26,512 bases of DNA from Nematostella vectensis (Eukaryota > Cnidaria > Anthozoa > Actiniaria > Edwardsiidae): NCBI RefSeq assembly GCF_932526225.1, contig NC_064044.1, forward strand, positions 9,774,538 to 9,801,049. Reading direction: 5' to 3'. Numbering within the stretch: position 1 is the first letter of the stretch; each line of letters starts with the position of its first letter. A program made the translations under genes and the position numbers. The notes below the pieces were generated by a model, which was not told the DNA's origin, ran no database searches, and was given only the letters and a program-made list of their open reading frames with translations. This document shows positions 23,142-26,512 of this stretch, in pieces.

Positions 23142-23165
23142 CGACTCCAGGGATTGTCAACTTAA

Positions 23166-23325
23166 GTTATAATCACTGTACTTACATCTAAAGCACCTAT
23201 GCTTTATAAACTGTTACTTGAAGCACAAAATTGAATAACTTAGCTTAGTAAAAACCTAGTAATCAGTCTTTCACCTAAAATATGTCCAGATATTTATTTT
23301 GAATATCTAATGTTACTGTAGTTGG
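23166..23325. other. Boundary back to AT-rich DNA
   Basis: GC content drops sharply at about 23160. The sequence to 23325 is AT-rich with no gene; the right limit of the island is placed here by composition only. Confidence 0.5.
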
Positions 23326-23692
23326 TTACCCTCAAAAAGGAGTAACAAATAACTCCATTTTGAGGGTAAATTGTACTCCTTTAATGGAGTAATAGCAAGC
23401 AACCTAGTAAATCACTCCCTTTAGTTACTCCCCAACAGGGGTAAAATCTACTCCCCTGAGAGAGTAGCAAAAAAAGGAGTAACAAATAACTCTATTTTGA
23501 GGGTAAATTGTACTCCTTTAATGGAGTAATAGCAAGCAACCTAGTAAATCATTCCCTTTAGTTACTCCCCAACAGGGGTAAAATCTACTCCCTTGAGAGT
23601 GTAGAAAAAAGGGAGTAAAAAATTACCCCAAAGAGGGAGTCATTTTGTACCTCGGTTTTTTACTCCCTTTTTGGAGTTAAAACTACTCTCTG
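23326..23692. repeat. GGAGT/ACTCC-rich block with a 137-bp tandem duplication
   Basis: AACAAATAACTC at 23344 recurs at 23481 (offset 137), and the next approximately 125 bp match with few changes. The block alternates GGAGTAA and ACTCC words every 20-40 bp, so many small stems are possible. It ends where the 77-bp satellite begins. Confidence 0.9.
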
Positions 23693-23702
23693 AAACCAAC
23701 AG

Positions 23703-26082
23703 TGTACATACTATTACCAAGATTTGCATAAGAGCTTAGCTGTTTAGGGCAAATAGTTCTGTTACCTCAGGTACGCATATATATATACTATTACCGATAT
23801 TTACATGCGAGCTGAGCTGTACAGGGCAAATAGTTCTGTTACCTCAGGTACACATATATACATACTATTACCGATATTTGCATAAGAGCTGAGCTGTACA
23901 GGGCAAATAGTTCTGTTACCTCAGGTACGCATATACTATTACCGAGATTTGCATGCGAGCTGAGCTGTACAGGGCAAATATAGTTCTGTTACCTCAGGTA
24001 CGCATATATACATACTATTACCGATATTTGCATGCGAGCTGAGCTGTACAGGGCAAATAGTTCTGTTACCTCAGGTACACATATATACATACTATTACCG
24101 ATATTTGCATAAGAGCTGAGCTGTACAGGGCAAATAGTTCTGTTACCTCAGGTACGCATATATACATACTATTACCGAGATTTGCATAAGAGCTTAGGTG
24201 TACAGGGCAAATAGTTCTGTTACCTCAGGTACGCATATATACATACTATATTACCGAGATTTGCATAAGAGCTGAGCTGTACAGGGCAAATAGTTCTGTT
24301 ACCTCAGGTACGCATATAACATACTATTACCGAGATTTGCATGCGAGCTGAGCTGTACAGGGCAAATAGTTCTGTTACCTCAGGTACGCATATATACATA
24401 CTATTACAGATATTTGCATGCGAGCTGAGCTGTACAGGGCAAATAGTTCTGTTACCTCAGGTACGCATATACACATACTATTACCGAGATTTGCATAAGA
24501 GCTGAGCTGTACAGGGCAAATAGTTCTGTTACCTCAGGTACGCATATATACATACTATTACCGAGATTTGCATGCGAGCTGAGCTGTACAGGGCAAATAG
24601 TTCTGTTACCTCAGGTACGCATATATACATACTATTACCGAGATTTGCATGCGAGCTGAGCTGTACAGGGCAAATAGTTCTGTTACCTCAGGTACGCATA
24701 TATACATACTATTACAGATATTTGTATGCGAGCTGAGCTGTACAGGGCAAATAGTTCTGTTACCTCAGGTACGCATATATACATACTATTACAGAGATTT
24801 GCATGCGAGCTGAGCTGTACAGGGCAAATAGTTCTGTTACCTCAGGTACGCATATACACATACTATTACCGAGATTTGCATAAGAGCTGAGCTGTACAGG
24901 GCAAATAGTTCTGTTACCTCAGGTACGCATATATACATACTATTACCGAGATTTGCATGCGAGCTGAGCTGTACAGGGCAAATAGTTCTGTTACCTCAGG
25001 TACGCATATATACATACTATTACCGAGATTTGCATGCGAGCTGAGCTGTACAGGGCAAATAGTTCTGTTACCTCAGGTACGCATATATACATACTATTAC
25101 CGAGATTTGCATAAGAGCTGAGCTGTACAGGGCAAATAGTTTTGTTACCTCAGGTACACATGTATACATACTATTACCGAGATTTGCATAAGAGCTGAGC
25201 TGTACAGGGCAAATAGTTCTGTTACCTCAGGTACGCATATACTATTACCGAGATTTGCATGCGAGCTGAGCTGTACAGGGCAAATATAGTTCTGTTACCT
25301 CAGGTACGCATATATACATACTATTACCGATATTTGCATGCGAGCTGAGCTGTACAGGGCAAATAGTTCTGTTACCTCAGGTACACATATATACATACTA
25401 TTACCGATATTTGCATAAGAGCTGAGCTGTACAGGGCAAATAGTTCTGTTACCTCAGGTACGCATATATACATACTATTACCGAGATTTGCATAAGAGCT
25501 TAGGTGTACAGGGCAAATAGTTCTGTTACCTCAGGTACGCATATATACATACTATATTACCGAGATTTGCATGCGAGCTGAGCTGTACAGGGCAAATAGT
25601 TCTGTTACCTCAGGTACGCATATATACATACTATTACAGAGATTTGCATGCGAGCTGAGCTGTACAGGGCAAATAGTTCTGTTACCTCAGGTACGCATAT
25701 ACACATACTATTACCGAGATTTGCATAAGAGCTGAGCTGTACAGGGCAAATAGTTCTGTTACCTCAGGTACGCATATATACATACTATTACCGAGATTTG
25801 CATGCGAGCTGAGCTGTACAGGGCAAATAGTTCTGTTACCTCAGGTACGCATATATACATACTATTACCGAGATTTGCATGCGAGCTGAGCTGTACAGGG
25901 CAAATAGTTCTGTTACCTCAGGTACGCATATATACATACTATTACCGAGATTTGCATAAGAGCTGAGCTGTACAGGGCAAATAGTTTTGTTACCTCAGGT
26001 ACACATATATACATACTATTACCGAGATTTGCTTAAGAGCTGATCTGTACAGGGCAAATAGTTTGTTTCCTCAGGTACGCAT
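23703..26082. repeat. Satellite/minisatellite array: 31 units of about 77 bp
   Basis: Counting the CCTCAGGTAC word by eye gives 31 units. The consensus runs CATATATACATACTATTACC, GAGATTTGCATAAGAG (or CATGCGAG), CTGAGCTGTACAGGG, CAAATAGTTCTGTTAC and CTCAGGTACG. Two sub-types differ after ATTTGCAT (AAGAG or GCGAG). About 28 of 31 units keep an intact ATTTGCAT. Private variants recur at fixed offsets of 385, 845 and 1306 bp, showing multi-unit duplications. There are no unique spacers, so it is not CRISPR-like. The first unit (23703-23770) and last unit (about 26010-26082) are the most diverged, as usual for array edges. Confidence 0.97.
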
Positions 26083-26512
26083 CTCGTGGGCAATACCCCG
26101 TCCACTCAAATATTTAAAAACGACACTCTATCGGTTCCAGAAGGACTGAAGCTCTCGCAAACGATGTATTGATTAACTCGCGTGATGTAAAAATGCTAAA
26201 AAAATCCAATGAAGACTAAATTCAAAATTAGGCTTCACGTCTCAAGGCGTTTCGGTCAATAACCAAAAGTCAAAGAATAAGCCAGAGGAATAGCCGTCGC
26301 CTTGTTTTGTACGACGCTTATTAGAAGTCTTTTTACGTTCCCTCTATCAGTAGACACTATACCCAGGATTGGCTAAAGGGGTTGTGAAGTCATAAGTAAC
26401 GTATGGAAACATACGGCTTCGGGGGGAGGGGTGGGGAGGGCAGGAGAGTTTTTTTCATAAGAACGGTCAGTCCGAGAATTCACCAAATTCTAAGAACACG
26501 CTGCTTATAACA
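26083..26512. other. Right flank of the satellite
   Basis: 430 bp of unique-looking AT-rich DNA with a G-rich patch (26419-26440). No open frame, exon or repeat recognised. Confidence 0.5.

Noticed and set aside
22557-23165. 202-codon plus-strand ORF in the GC-rich island
   Set aside because: Overlaps minus-strand frames with integrase similarity at its start and has no recognisable motif; open frames are frequent by chance at high GC.
23703-26082. CRISPR-like or regularly spaced repeat array
   Set aside because: Whole 77-bp units are near-identical with no unique spacers, and the context is a eukaryotic genome; it is a satellite.
1-26512. tRNA, rRNA or other structured RNA genes
   Set aside because: No tRNA A/B box pair with a cloverleaf or rRNA-like conserved block was recognised by eye; a covariance-model scan would be needed to exclude small RNAs.

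Overview
This window is eukaryotic. It has intron-split coding sequence with canonical GT-AG junctions, dense microsatellites and minisatellites, several DNA transposons and a long satellite array. No prokaryotic operon or ribosome-binding-site structure is visible. The repeat landscape, the mobile-element families recognised and an intron-rich cadherin point to an invertebrate metazoan. An anthozoan cnidarian of the Nematostella type is my best guess, by inference only.

The main gene is a large cadherin on the minus strand. I can follow 18 consecutive internal exons from 20393 down to 847. Every exon has a usable acceptor and donor, every junction phase fits the next exon, and the joined reading frame is 805 codons with no stop. 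It encodes seven complete extracellular cadherin (EC) repeats of about 104-108 residues and the start of an eighth. No signal peptide, membrane segment or cytoplasmic tail is present, so both ends of the gene lie outside what is assembled here.

The introns are a graveyard of mobile and tandem DNA. From low to high coordinate: 1538-3849 is a foldback-like element whose long inverted ends are themselves tandem duplications, with remains of a CXC-type cysteine-rich protein inside. 7365-9025 is an element with a broken Crypton/DUF3504-like ORF, itself interrupted by a 796-bp Mutator-like element with 81-bp inverted ends and a perfect 9-bp target duplication. Next come a hairpin (9031-9140), compound tetranucleotide repeats (12333-12706), an 18-bp minisatellite that runs up to a splice acceptor (13176-13870), a purine tract, and 60-bp and 36-bp tandem repeats. 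17375-19789 is a hAT transposon with a perfect 8-bp target duplication and a transposase broken at three places. Runs of 18-23 C or G occur throughout.

The right quarter is different. After a 200-N gap (21313-21512) lies a GC-rich island up to about 23165. It holds an HNH endonuclease-like frame (plus strand) facing a broken DDE integrase (minus strand), and may be the remains of an integrase-bearing, Polinton/adintovirus-like or related large element. It is followed by a GGAGT/ACTCC-rich duplicated block and by a satellite of 31 units of about 77 bp (23703-26082). Nearly every unit carries an ATTTGCAT octamer, the reverse complement of the classical POU-factor site. The satellite has clear higher-order duplications.
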